The notes beneath the pieces were generated by a model. It ran no database searches. It was not told the origin of the DNA and saw only the letters and a list, made by a program, of their open reading frames with translations. Positions 56,748 to 64,000 of a DNA stretch of 64,000 nt are shown piece by piece. A program made the position numbers and the translations under genes. The number at the start of each line of letters is the position of its first letter. Position 1 is the stretch's first letter. Origin of the DNA: Rhodobacter sp. (GTDB lineage: Bacteria; Pseudomonadota; Alphaproteobacteria; Rhodobacterales; Rhodobacteraceae); contig JASJDP010000014.1 of assembly GCA_030065095.1 (NCBI GenBank), forward strand, positions 123,612-187,611. Direction: 5' to 3'.

Positions 56748-58001
56748 TCAGTGGCCGTAACCACCGTTGCGCTCGATATCGGCGTTGATCTCGTCCACCG
56801 CTGCGTCGAGCGTGTCGGCCACGTCGGCGCCGTTGGCGATGTCGGCCAGCGCCTTTTCGAACACCTTCGCGGCGACCACGTAGCCGGGCGTCACCGGACG
56901 CAGGACCGCTTGCGCCTCGGACAGGCCGAAGAACACCTCAAGCGGCCCGCCGGCCTTGTAATTCTCGGTCATGGCCGCGGCAGAGGGCGTCGAAGGGATC
57001 AGACCGATGCCGTCCGAGAAGGCGGCGAGGTATTTGTCGTCCAGCGCAAACTCGATGAAGGCCGCGGCGCCATCGGGATGCTCGGACGAGGCCGAGATGC
57101 CAAACTGCCAGCTTGCCGCCCCGATCGTCGATCCGTTGCCAAAATCCGGCGCGGGCAGGAACAGCATGTCGTCGACCTCGGCCATATGCGCGACGGCCGC
57201 CCAATTGCCGTTCCAGCCGAACGCGTATTTGCCTTCGATAAAGCCGCGGTCGCGGTCGGCGGGGTCCTGGCTGGTGCCCGGGGCATAGCCTCCCTGGAAA
57301 AGATTCTGCCACCATTCGCCGAACGCAATGGCCGCGTCACCGTTCAAGACGCCCTCGGCGGTCTTGTAGGTCGACCGGTCGACGATATCGCCCCCGAAGC
57401 TCTGCAGAAAAGGTGAAAAGGCGTAGGGATACCACTCGCCGGTCCAGGCCATACCCAGATCAAGCGCGTATTCGAAATCGCCACTTGCCTTGGCGGCATC
57501 GAGCGCCGCCATGAACTCATCCTCCGACCAGGGATTGTCGAGCGTCGGCACGCGGAGCCCGAGCGCATCGATCGTGGACTGGCGGGCATAAAGAGCAACC
57601 GCCGCATCCCAAAGACCGATGGAGTAAAGCTTGCCGTCCCAGACACCGCGCGGCCCAGGCAGAAAGTCGGCATAGGCCGCCTCGTCGATCGGAAGCGGTT
57701 GCATATAGCCAGACCACGCCCAGTTCGGCATCACCGGCCCGTCGACGTCGATGATGTCCGGCAGATCGCCCGCAAGCGCCGCGGCAACGACCGAGTCGTT
57801 ATAGCTTTCCTGCGGGAAGCTCTGGATGGCGACCGCCCAGTCGGATTGCGACGCGTTGAAGTCGTCGACGATCTGATTGATCAGCCTGCTTTCAACCTCA
57901 TTTCCCGCACCATGATACCACATCGTGAGTTCGGTTTGAGCCGGCGCGGCATTGGCAAAAATGACCGAGACGGCACCCGCGAACAGGACCTTCGATTTCA
58001 T
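56748..58001 (-). CDS. ABC transporter sugar-binding protein
   Basis: This 417-residue periplasmic solute-binding protein (SBP family 1) has a signal peptide of about 21 residues (MKSKVLFAGAVSVIFANAAPA). The mature part shows TELTMWYHGAGNEVES, FGGDIVDRST and FGWNGNWAAVAHM. It binds an unknown sugar or oligosaccharide, probably related to the co-encoded hydrolase. A strong GGGAGGA site precedes the ATG. It is the first and best-expressed candidate of the operon. No LacI-type regulator lies nearby. Confidence 0.92.
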   Translation of the reverse strand: MKSKVLFAGAVSVIFANAAPAQTELTMWYHGAGNEVESRLINQIVDDFNASQSDWAVAIQSFPQESYNDSVVAAALAGDLPDIIDVDGPVMPNWAWSGYMQPLPIDEAAYADFLPGPRGVWDGKLYSIGLWDAAVALYARQSTIDALGLRVPTLDNPWSEDEFMAALDAAKASGDFEYALDLGMAWTGEWYPYAFSPFLQSFGGDIVDRSTYKTAEGVLNGDAAIAFGEWWQNLFQGGYAPGTSQDPADRDRGFIEGKYAFGWNGNWAAVAHMAEVDDMLFLPAPDFGNGSTIGAASWQFGISASSEHPDGAAAFIEFALDDKYLAAFSDGIGLIPSTPSAAAMTENYKAGGPLEVFFGLSEAQAVLRPVTPGYVVAAKVFEKALADIANGADVADTLDAAVDEINADIERNGGYGH

Positions 58002-58330
58002 TGTCTCCTCCCAATGGTTCTCTCAATGGTCGCGCGTTAATCGTTCTTGCCGAACCTATCCCCGGTATCTTGCCGCAAAATTCGCAGAAAATGAAATCCT
58101 CATTGCAGGTGCCCGGGCCAAATCCGGGCCTTGTCTCCTCGCCGGTCCTCGGCTTCCTCACAAACCCTTGGAAACTCGGGGAAACCGGTCACATCGCCCT
58201 GCACCGGACAGCCCTTGACCGGCCTTTGCCGACCGCATCGGATACTGCCGATCTGAGGTACCAAGACCCCCTCACGTAGCCTTATCGTTCAAGGCTTTAG
58301 GGCAGTTTTGTTCGATCAATGAGGTGAGTG
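58002..58330. other. Intergenic region at the mobilisation locus border
   Basis: About 330 bases without a gene. It must contain the sugar-operon promoter (leftward). A small G+C hairpin, GCCCGGG-loop-CCGGGC, lies near 58110. The segment leads into a mob locus and could hold the boundary of the acquired DNA; I could not fix an attachment site. Confidence 0.4.
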
Positions 58331-58453
58331 GTGAACCTTCGCGGAGCAAGTTCGAACCTTTTGGACGAGCTTTTCTCCAAGTTAGAGGATTGGGAAGCTG
58401 TCTTGAGCGCGTTGCCTGATCATCCAGGCGACGACGACCCGAGAGACGCCTGA
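58331..58453 (+). CDS. Possible 40-residue protein upstream of mobC
   Basis: A GTG behind GAGGTGAG opens a 40-codon frame with acidic, helical content (SSNLLDELFSKLEDWEAVLS and a DHPGDDDPRDA tail). Codon use looks protein-like, but no family is recognised. It precedes mobC on the same strand by about 100 bases. Confidence 0.35.
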   Translation: MNLRGASSNLLDELFSKLEDWEAVLSALPDHPGDDDPRDA

Positions 58454-58559
58454 TCCGCCCGGGTTGCGCCCATATCACCTAAACTCAGCATTCACTTTCA
58501 ACCTGACCCGCCCTCGTGCCGAGCGGCGGGTTTTCTTCATTGGAGTCAAAAATACGACC

Positions 58560-58925
58560 ATGCCCGCCAAGCCCGACCGCCGCCTGACGATCCGGTTCAC
58601 ACCGGAGGAGTACGCGGAGATCGCGGCGAAGGCAGGATCGCAGCCCGTCAGCTCTTTCTTGCGGGAAACTGTGCTCTGCGATGCGGCGAGCAGGCGCAAG
58701 TCGCGTACACCCGCTCCGATCAAGGATCACGGAGCTCTCGCGCAGGTCTTGGCCTTGCTCGGCACGCACGCGCTCACGACGACCTTCAAATCCGCCGCGC
58801 GCGCGGCTGAGAATGGCACCTTCGTCCCCGATGAACTGACCGAGGCCAGCATCGCAACAGGATTGGATGCACTCCAGGAGCTCAAATCCGTACTGATGCG
58901 CGCCCTCGGGGTGACCGAACGATGA
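58560..58925 (+). CDS. mobC: MobC-like relaxosome accessory protein
   Basis: This 121-residue protein has the ribbon-helix-helix-like N-terminus of MobC proteins (RRLTIRFTPEEYAEIAAKAG, then SSFLRETVL). Such proteins bind oriT and help relaxase nick DNA. The ATG is chosen at MPAKPDRRLT. A stem of CCCGCCctcgtgccgaGCGGCGGG type with T-rich tail just before it (58509-58537) could be a terminator or part of oriT. It overlaps the relaxase by four bases. Confidence 0.75.
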   Translation: MPAKPDRRLTIRFTPEEYAEIAAKAGSQPVSSFLRETVLCDAASRRKSRTPAPIKDHGALAQVLALLGTHALTTTFKSAARAAENGTFVPDELTEASIATGLDALQELKSVLMRALGVTER

Positions 58926-60217
58926 TCTTTAAGGGGGCGCAGCGCGCCGGTGCAAAACGGCTAGCGGTGCACCTTCTCAACACTGACGACAATGATTTTG
59001 TGGAGGTGCATGAGGTTCGAGGCTTCGTGAGCTACGACGTGACCGGCGCCTTTAAGGAAGTGCAGGCCATCGCCAAGGGAACGCGCTGCACACAGCCGTT
59101 CTTTTCCGTGTCGCTCAACCCGCCCACAGACGCTTCCGTCACGATCGAGGCGTTTGAGGACGCCGTGAGGCGGATCGAGGAGGCAAACGGGCTCACCGGC
59201 CAGCCGCGTGTGGTCATCTTCCATGAGAAGGACGGGCGGCGGCATGCACATGCGGTCTGGTCTCGGATCGATGCGCAATCTTTGACCGCGAAGAACCTGC
59301 CGCATTTCAAAAACCGGCTGCAGGCAATCAGCCGCGACCTGTTCTTCGAACATCAGTGGAGAATGCCTCCGGGTCTTCGCGATCGGACACAAGCCAATCC
59401 CACCACCGTCACCCTAGCCGAATGGCAGGCCGCCAAACGCCGGGGTCGCAACGCTATCGACCAGAGGAAGCTCATCCAGCAATGCTGGGCCATGAGCGAC
59501 AGCCGCGCCGGGTTCGAGGCAGCCTTGAGCGAGTACGGCTACATCCTCGCAAGAGGCGACACACGCGGCCATGTGATCGTCGTGCATGACGGCGAGGTGC
59601 TGGCGGTGCCGCGGGCGACGGGTCTTAGGGCCAAACAGGTGCGGGAGCGGCTTGGCGATCCCATTGAGTTGCCGAGCGTCGACGAAGCGATGGTCCGCCA
59701 TCGCGGCGACGTGCGCGCCCAGCTTGGCCGATTTGCCGGCGAGGCCCGGGGCCAACTTCAATCCCAGCGTCGCGATCTCGACAGGCGCCGCTCACAGCTG
59801 ATTGCGAGACATCGGGCGGAGCGTGCAATGATCGACAAGGGTCAAGCCGCACGCTGGGAAAAGGAGGCCGCGACGCGAAAGGCGCGGTTGCGAAAGGGCC
59901 TTGCCGGGCTCTGGCAGCGCGTGTCAGGCAAATTCACACGTATCGCTGCACAGAACGAGGCCGAGGCCTTCGCCGCGCTGAAACGAGATCGCGAACGGCG
60001 TCAACGGCTGATCGAGGCACAGCTTGGCGAGCGCCACGAACTGGAACGTCAGCGCATAGAACTCCGGCAGCAAGCGATGGGCCTGGTTCGGGACCTCCAA
60101 CAGGACCGTGACGACTGGCTTGCCAGATTGACCAACCCGAAACGTTCCGGGCCAGGCCGAAGAACAGGGCGCACCCTGGACACGGCGATTGATCAATCCC
60201 CGGAGCCATCGCCCTGA
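58922..60217 (+). CDS. Relaxase/mobilisation nuclease
   Basis: This 431-residue protein has the VirD2-like relaxase N-terminus of about 250 residues. It includes HEVRGFVSYDVTGAFKE and the histidine cluster in VVIFHEKDGRRHAHAVWSR (HxH of the HUH fold). The remainder is a long Arg/Gln-rich helical tail, which may be the transfer signal. It would nick oriT for conjugative transfer; no type IV secretion or coupling gene is in the window, so it would need a helper element. It is coupled to mobC. Confidence 0.85.
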   Translation: MIFKGAQRAGAKRLAVHLLNTDDNDFVEVHEVRGFVSYDVTGAFKEVQAIAKGTRCTQPFFSVSLNPPTDASVTIEAFEDAVRRIEEANGLTGQPRVVIFHEKDGRRHAHAVWSRIDAQSLTAKNLPHFKNRLQAISRDLFFEHQWRMPPGLRDRTQANPTTVTLAEWQAAKRRGRNAIDQRKLIQQCWAMSDSRAGFEAALSEYGYILARGDTRGHVIVVHDGEVLAVPRATGLRAKQVRERLGDPIELPSVDEAMVRHRGDVRAQLGRFAGEARGQLQSQRRDLDRRRSQLIARHRAERAMIDKGQAARWEKEAATRKARLRKGLAGLWQRVSGKFTRIAAQNEAEAFAALKRDRERRQRLIEAQLGERHELERQRIELRQQAMGLVRDLQQDRDDWLARLTNPKRSGPGRRTGRTLDTAIDQSPEPSP

Positions 60218-60270
60218 TCGACGCTGCAAGCGCGAAATTCCCTAAACGGCTAAAGAGCAATTTGCGGACG

Positions 60271-60309
60271 AAGCGGACCTCGCGAAGCAACGTGCATAGG
60301 TCCGCTTTT
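60271..60309 (+). terminator. Intrinsic terminator after the relaxase gene
   Basis: Perfect ten-base stem AAGCGGACCT / AGGTCCGCTT with a 17-base loop, running into a short T-run. It lies about 55 bases after the relaxase stop. The following 230 bases to 60543 show no gene and drop sharply in G+C. Confidence 0.75.
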
Positions 60310-60543
60310 CACTTCTTAGACTTCACGATGAGCGTTTACGGCAAACGATCTCGGAAACCACACCAGCGAGGCGGGGTCGGGGGCATAGTGAAAAGCAAAT
60401 TGGACACTAAGATTGAAAACTGAAAAGCCCAACTCGTGCCTGGGTGGTACTAGCTATAGCCCAGAAGAACGAATACCCAACGCAATAACACTCAATTGGA
60501 TTCCTTGAGGTCAAGACAGCTATAGCAAATATAATATCACAAA

Positions 60544-60948
60544 CTAAGATTTTTGGGATCCTCCAACCCAAACGCTTAACACCAATACCGAAATCATGAC
60601 CATTATTGTTTTATAAGGGCGTCGCAAATCTATTCCAATCTCCAAAAAAAGCTCATCCTCAAAAGTTAACTCAGCAAATGCTTGTGTGTAGGCTCCATAA
60701 AAGACAGCAATGCCGAAAATTGCGAATACTGCTCGTGTAGACATGCGAACTGGACGGCCGCCAAAAAGGATCATGCTAGAGAATAGGAACGTAAGAATTG
60801 CTACACCAGCAACAGCGTAAGGTTCCAGATCATTGGAAACTGGGGTGCCATTCAGCTCATTTGCTAGCAAAGTCCACAAAAATGGAACAAACCACAGTAA
60901 CCCGACACCGTACACCAACCAAGCCAATGCCCACAGTACCTTTTTCAA
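60544..60948 (-). CDS. Small membrane protein of unknown function
   Basis: This is a 134-residue protein with about four hydrophobic segments (VLWALAWLVYGVGLLWFVPF, AVAGVAILTFLFSSMIL). I use a TTG start because GGAGG precedes it by six bases; the frame is open 41 codons further without such a site. The gene is A+T-rich compared with the flanking chromosome, a sign of transfer. No family was recognised. Confidence 0.6.
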   Translation of the reverse strand: MKKVLWALAWLVYGVGLLWFVPFLWTLLANELNGTPVSNDLEPYAVAGVAILTFLFSSMILFGGRPVRMSTRAVFAIFGIAVFYGAYTQAFAELTFEDELFLEIGIDLRRPYKTIMVMISVLVLSVWVGGSQKS

Positions 60949-61223
60949 GATGCCCTCCAGTACGCAGAAAATACTCCGGCGGCAGAGCAAATCATGATTG
61001 TTCCCACGACAGTTTTTCTTGTCCTTAGCCAGTTCACTTTCTCCACTTTGTTGATAAAGGAAATAGACCAATAAACAAAAGATCTATTATAAGAGATTGC
61101 AAGAGTGAAGAGCACAATAGTAGTAGGCAAGCACATAGACAAAGCAGGAAAAAGTAGCACAAACGGGCGTAAGGTGAGGTTGCCAGCCGAATATGCTTGA
61201 GAAACTTCAGAAATAAATAATAT

Positions 61224-61874
61224 CTAATTGATCACTGGCGTAAACACATACAACAGCTGAGCAAAATCAGACCACATAATCTGAAGCACAATGAGAATAT
61301 CATTCAATTCAGTAGTTTCGAAACCTTCTCGAACATACCCCAAATCAATGCTTAAAAATTTTTCTGAAACTCCCAAAAAATAGATCACTGGGAGGACGTA
61401 AATACACCCAATCAGGAATAAAATATCAATCACAATGGGATAGAAGGAACTGTGGCGCACAGACAGCCAAGAAAAATATTTGGTTAGCGTAACCGTAAAA
61501 ATTTCGTTAACAATAACGCTAATCACTAAAAATGTTATTAATCTCACGTTGATCTGACTTTCCAGCAAAAAGGAATTTCCAACACTTCCTGGAATCGCCA
61601 AATATATTAGCAGAAGAGCATTAACCAATATGCCCACGACCATTACTCTTTTGTATTGAGGGAGTACACGTCCTCCGTAAATCTGACAAAGGACTGAGAA
61701 AATCATTCTTCTAGATATGTCTCCATGATCAATATTGATCCTTGATTCAAATGAATCCCTTGCTTCAATTAGGATATTTTTTACTACGCCGAATTGGAAT
61801 ATGAATGTGAAAACGTGGACGAGAGTGAGTGCGCAAACGCCAATTGCAGAAGCCAAAAAAACCAAATTCGCCAA
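61224..61874 (-). CDS. Membrane protein of unknown function (A+T-rich)
   Basis: This is a 216-residue protein with about five hydrophobic segments (starting LVFLASAIGVCALTLVHVF). The frame begins at a TTG; no ATG option with a binding site is clear. Codon use is strongly A+T-biased, as in the next gene, and both lie on the minus strand. No family was recognised. Confidence 0.6.
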   Translation of the reverse strand: MANLVFLASAIGVCALTLVHVFTFIFQFGVVKNILIEARDSFESRINIDHGDISRRMIFSVLCQIYGGRVLPQYKRVMVVGILVNALLLIYLAIPGSVGNSFLLESQINVRLITFLVISVIVNEIFTVTLTKYFSWLSVRHSSFYPIVIDILFLIGCIYVLPVIYFLGVSEKFLSIDLGYVREGFETTELNDILIVLQIMWSDFAQLLYVFTPVIN

Positions 61875-62193
61875 TGTCTAGCCTGCCCTTGCAAATTGCC
61901 AAATCTTGTCGGACCACTATCGGCCTCAGGACAAGTGAGTAGGTGTTGCTGTTTATGGGTCCGGCATGTCCCAATTGAGTTTGTCTTGAAGCGATCTTGA
62001 CGGCTTCCGCGCCTGTTTGCAACTTCGTAGATGACCGCTGCCGCAATAGGGCAAGCGGCGTCGAATAGCCCACTCCTAGGGAAACAAGCAATCGGACACA
62101 AAATAGCCTAAGTGGCGTGCCTCAACGAAGGAAAGGACGTTTCCAATGCAATCCGAAATAGCCTTTTGATAGAGAGTCGAAAAGCCAATTTTC
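61875..62193. other. Gap between two orphan membrane genes
   Basis: 319 bases with short frames on both strands, none with a start site or bias that I would accept. Composition is mixed, with a G+C-richer patch near 61890-62050. Confidence 0.35.
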
Positions 62194-63012
62194 CTAGCAC
62201 TTTCCGAGCACTGCTGTTTGCATTTTTTTGAGGTTTTCGTATGGTAAGAAATAGGCGTTGCCGAGAGAAGCATCGAAGAGCATAAGCCCATTGGAACTTG
62301 AATAAAGAAGGGCAGAACGGATAGGAATCCCGTCAGAAGTAATCACGCACATAGAAGTATCTAAAATATCTGACCAATATTTAGCCGATCCGGCAAACGC
62401 AGATACCACGAGGAAGATGCTTGCAGCGATAGGTAGTGCTAGCGGCATTCTTAGTGACAGTTCAACGAGTTTAAGTTCGGCAATACCGCGTCGAAATCTC
62501 CGGAAATATACATAGATATAGCGCTCCTTAGGAAATGTGTGGAACTTGTATGCGGCGTACAAACTAGAAAGAAAAATCATTGAAACAGCAAATGCAAACG
62601 ACTTTAGTGCAAACGTAATGGCTTTGCTGGGCATAAAAAAACCTAAAGCAAGGTTCAAGAATGAGAGCCCTAGTATTATAAATCCAGTAAAAATTACGCG
62701 GTCTTTCCATAATGAATTGCGCAAAGGTTTTTTGGTACCTTCTTGCTTTTCAACCCTTTTATGAAACTGACTATCGTGTGCAGCAAAAAAAATCGTACCC
62801 ACTCGAAATAGTGTTGCCGCTAGGAAAACAAACAAAGAAATATGCAACGTCAAGCCAAATACAGCCGCTGAATCTAACATCTTCAGCACTATATTGTCAG
62901 CCGACCAAACGTAACCTGCGATGTAGGCGGTTAGTCCAGAGAATAACGCAATCAACGCGACGAGTGCAGGCCACCATCTAGAAGCAACATTCTGAAGCCA
63001 CTCAGCAATCAT
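62194..63012 (-). CDS. Membrane protein of unknown function (A+T-rich)
   Basis: This is a 272-residue protein with about five hydrophobic segments (WWPALVALIALFSGLTAYIAG, ISLFVFLAATLFRVGTIFF), a basic loop near 85-105 and a C-terminal polar domain. I start at the ATG giving MIAEWLQNVASRW; a TTG four codons upstream lies too close to the AAAGG site. It may form a set with the other two membrane genes on the same strand. No family was recognised. Confidence 0.6.
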   Translation of the reverse strand: MIAEWLQNVASRWWPALVALIALFSGLTAYIAGYVWSADNIVLKMLDSAAVFGLTLHISLFVFLAATLFRVGTIFFAAHDSQFHKRVEKQEGTKKPLRNSLWKDRVIFTGFIILGLSFLNLALGFFMPSKAITFALKSFAFAVSMIFLSSLYAAYKFHTFPKERYIYVYFRRFRRGIAELKLVELSLRMPLALPIAASIFLVVSAFAGSAKYWSDILDTSMCVITSDGIPIRSALLYSSSNGLMLFDASLGNAYFLPYENLKKMQTAVLGKC

Positions 63013-63024
63013 ATTTCTGGTCAA

Positions 63025-63723
63025 ACCTTTTGGTGATGCGAAATTCTCGTGATCGAATTTTTGACATCTCTCTCTATAGCAAAAATCTTAAACTTGGAAG
63101 CGCGGCCAAGAACAAACCTTACCGATCAGCGTACTGCGACAGGGTTATCAGCTGACGTCGGTTTTGTCTGCGCTGGTGGTCTAAGACCGTATGAGACGCT
63201 ACGTGATGCATGGTTGCCTGGTTCAGTGAAAACCAGTGTTCAAAATTTAACGTCTTGCATGGTAGGTTCAGCGCGTCTGCGCGGCCTTGAAAAACTCTTC
63301 CATTGCGCAAAGCTGCCATAGATTCATCGCGCAGCATCGGTTTATTAGGGCTCGGAGCGGCCCGATGCGATGCGGCAAGCCCGCCGATGCTGTGCGCCTC
63401 TGAACCGGACCATCGCACTCATCCACCATCAGCGCAGAAGCCGAACGGTGCTTTTTCCTAGGAGGCCCGCCCTGAGCCCAATAAGGCCATCGATTGCAGT
63501 GCAGCGAACGGCGAATTGCTGTGTCAGCCCGCCGGAACTAGCTCAACGAGAGAGAACACTGCTACGAGTTTTTACGCAAGCTCGGCCGACTCCGTAGTGC
63601 AAGCTGGCTAATTAAATCGACGGCTAGGATATCATGAGATTAGGTCTTAGGGGATAGCATACCTGAATTTCCTTCGCATTTAGGGTCGCACCGGCTAACG
63701 TCCAATTCATTGGAGAGAGCACT
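63025..63723. other. Gene-free region before the IS element
   Basis: About 700 bases without a convincing gene. The middle part (63100-63560) has short frames on both strands and a mixed composition that suggests decayed coding DNA or several fused fragments. I see no transposase motif in it. Confidence 0.35.
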
Positions 63724-63918
63724 ATGAGAACCAAAAAAATGCTCATTCTCGCATCTGTGGGATTGATTTTATCCTTATATTGGGTCGCCAGCGGAGGCCT
63801 TTCGGATTCTGTTGAGGTCATTGAAACGGGGCATGTAGGTGAGTTTGCAAACCAAAACATGTTCGGCGACAAAGACGTTCTGGAGAGCCCCCATTGGGTG
63901 GTCCGGGTTGATTGTTAG
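63724..63918 (+). CDS. Small exported or membrane-anchored protein, probably cut by an IS
   Basis: This 64-residue frame starts after GGAGAGAG with a basic N-terminus and one hydrophobic segment (MLILASVGLILSLYWVASGG), like a signal anchor. The last ten or so codons lie in the sequence next to the transposase stop and end at a TAG that overlaps it on the other strand. The natural C-terminus was therefore probably replaced by IS end sequence. No family was recognised. Confidence 0.5.
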   Translation: MRTKKMLILASVGLILSLYWVASGGLSDSVEVIETGHVGEFANQNMFGDKDVLESPHWVVRVDC

Positions 63919-64000
63919 TGCATGGTCGGTCTCGGGTCCAATGGAACGATGCTTTCCAGCGCCGGTGGCCGGTATCCCAGAGCGCTGTGCGGCCTGACGG
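63915..64000 (-). mobile_element. IS3-family transposase OrfB, C-terminal end (continues beyond window)
   Basis: Reading the minus strand from the right edge gives VRPHSALGYRPPALESIVPL and a short tail ending in TAA. RPHSALGYRPPA is the well-known C-terminal end of the IS3-family OrfB integrase domain. The gene and element run off the right edge. The terminal repeat probably lies within about 63890-63915 (GGGTGGTCCGGGTTG), but it cannot be fixed without the other end. Confidence 0.8.

Noticed and set aside
1..64000. CRISPR arrays, rRNA genes, riboswitches
   Set aside because: No regularly spaced repeats, rRNA segments or recognisable riboswitch cores were seen while reading both strands.

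Overview
The window reads as chromosome of a Rhodobacteraceae (Roseobacter-type) alphaproteobacterium. The support is high G+C coding DNA, a division/cell-wall (dcw) cluster carrying a DUF2484 gene between murB and murC, a DUF1127 protein, a Hint-domain secreted protein and short ATGA/TGATG gene overlaps. All taxonomic statements are inference from gene content; no database was searched.

Region 1 (1-27,358) is the dcw cluster. It runs on the minus strand from mraZ at the right to lpxC at the left: mraZ, rsmH, ftsL, ftsI, murE, murF, mraY, an SDR oxidoreductase, murD, ftsW, murG, murC, murB, ddl, ftsQ, ftsA, ftsZ, lpxC. It is interrupted in two places. Between murC and murB lie a 503-residue unknown membrane-tailed protein, the DUF2484 gene, a small frame with no standard start codon, and a frameshifted truncated paralog of the 503-residue protein. 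Between ftsW and murD, on the plus strand, lie a SbtA/SbtB bicarbonate transporter pair, a leucine-rich-repeat membrane-tailed protein and a 140-bp element with inverted termini. A second copy of that element lies at 35,024.

Region 2 (27,950-40,708) is mostly ordinary core genome: apbC/mrp, a DUF1127 gene, a Hint protein coupled to a HlyC-type lysine acyltransferase, a UvrD-family helicase, an FMN alpha-hydroxyacid dehydrogenase, pyruvate carboxylase, small membrane proteins, a TerC-family protein and tRNA-Gly(GCC).

Region 3 (41,528-52,481) is the most interesting part: a probable biosynthetic cluster for a metabolite with a nitrogen-nitrogen bond. Behind a good sigma-70-like promoter, five tightly packed plus-strand genes encode an MFS transporter, a saccharopine-dehydrogenase-like enzyme, a lysine/ornithine N-hydroxylase, a cupin::methionyl-tRNA-synthetase-like fusion (the architecture of hydrazine-forming enzymes such as Spb40), and a divergent KamA-type radical SAM protein. 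Two regulators, a possible acyltransferase and a second MFS exporter follow. The inferred logic is: hydroxylate the side-chain amine of lysine, join it to an amino acid through an N-N bond, then cleave the saccharopine-like hydrazine with the dehydrogenase. No gene for a siderophore backbone is present.

Region 4 (52,672-58,001) is a minus-strand sugar ABC importer (binding protein, two permeases, ATPase) with a GH32/GH43-like glycoside hydrolase inside the operon.

Region 5 (58,331-64,000) is a mobile or accessory segment: mobC and relaxase genes, then A+T-rich DNA with three orphan membrane proteins, and finally a small gene apparently cut by an IS3-family element that runs off the right edge.
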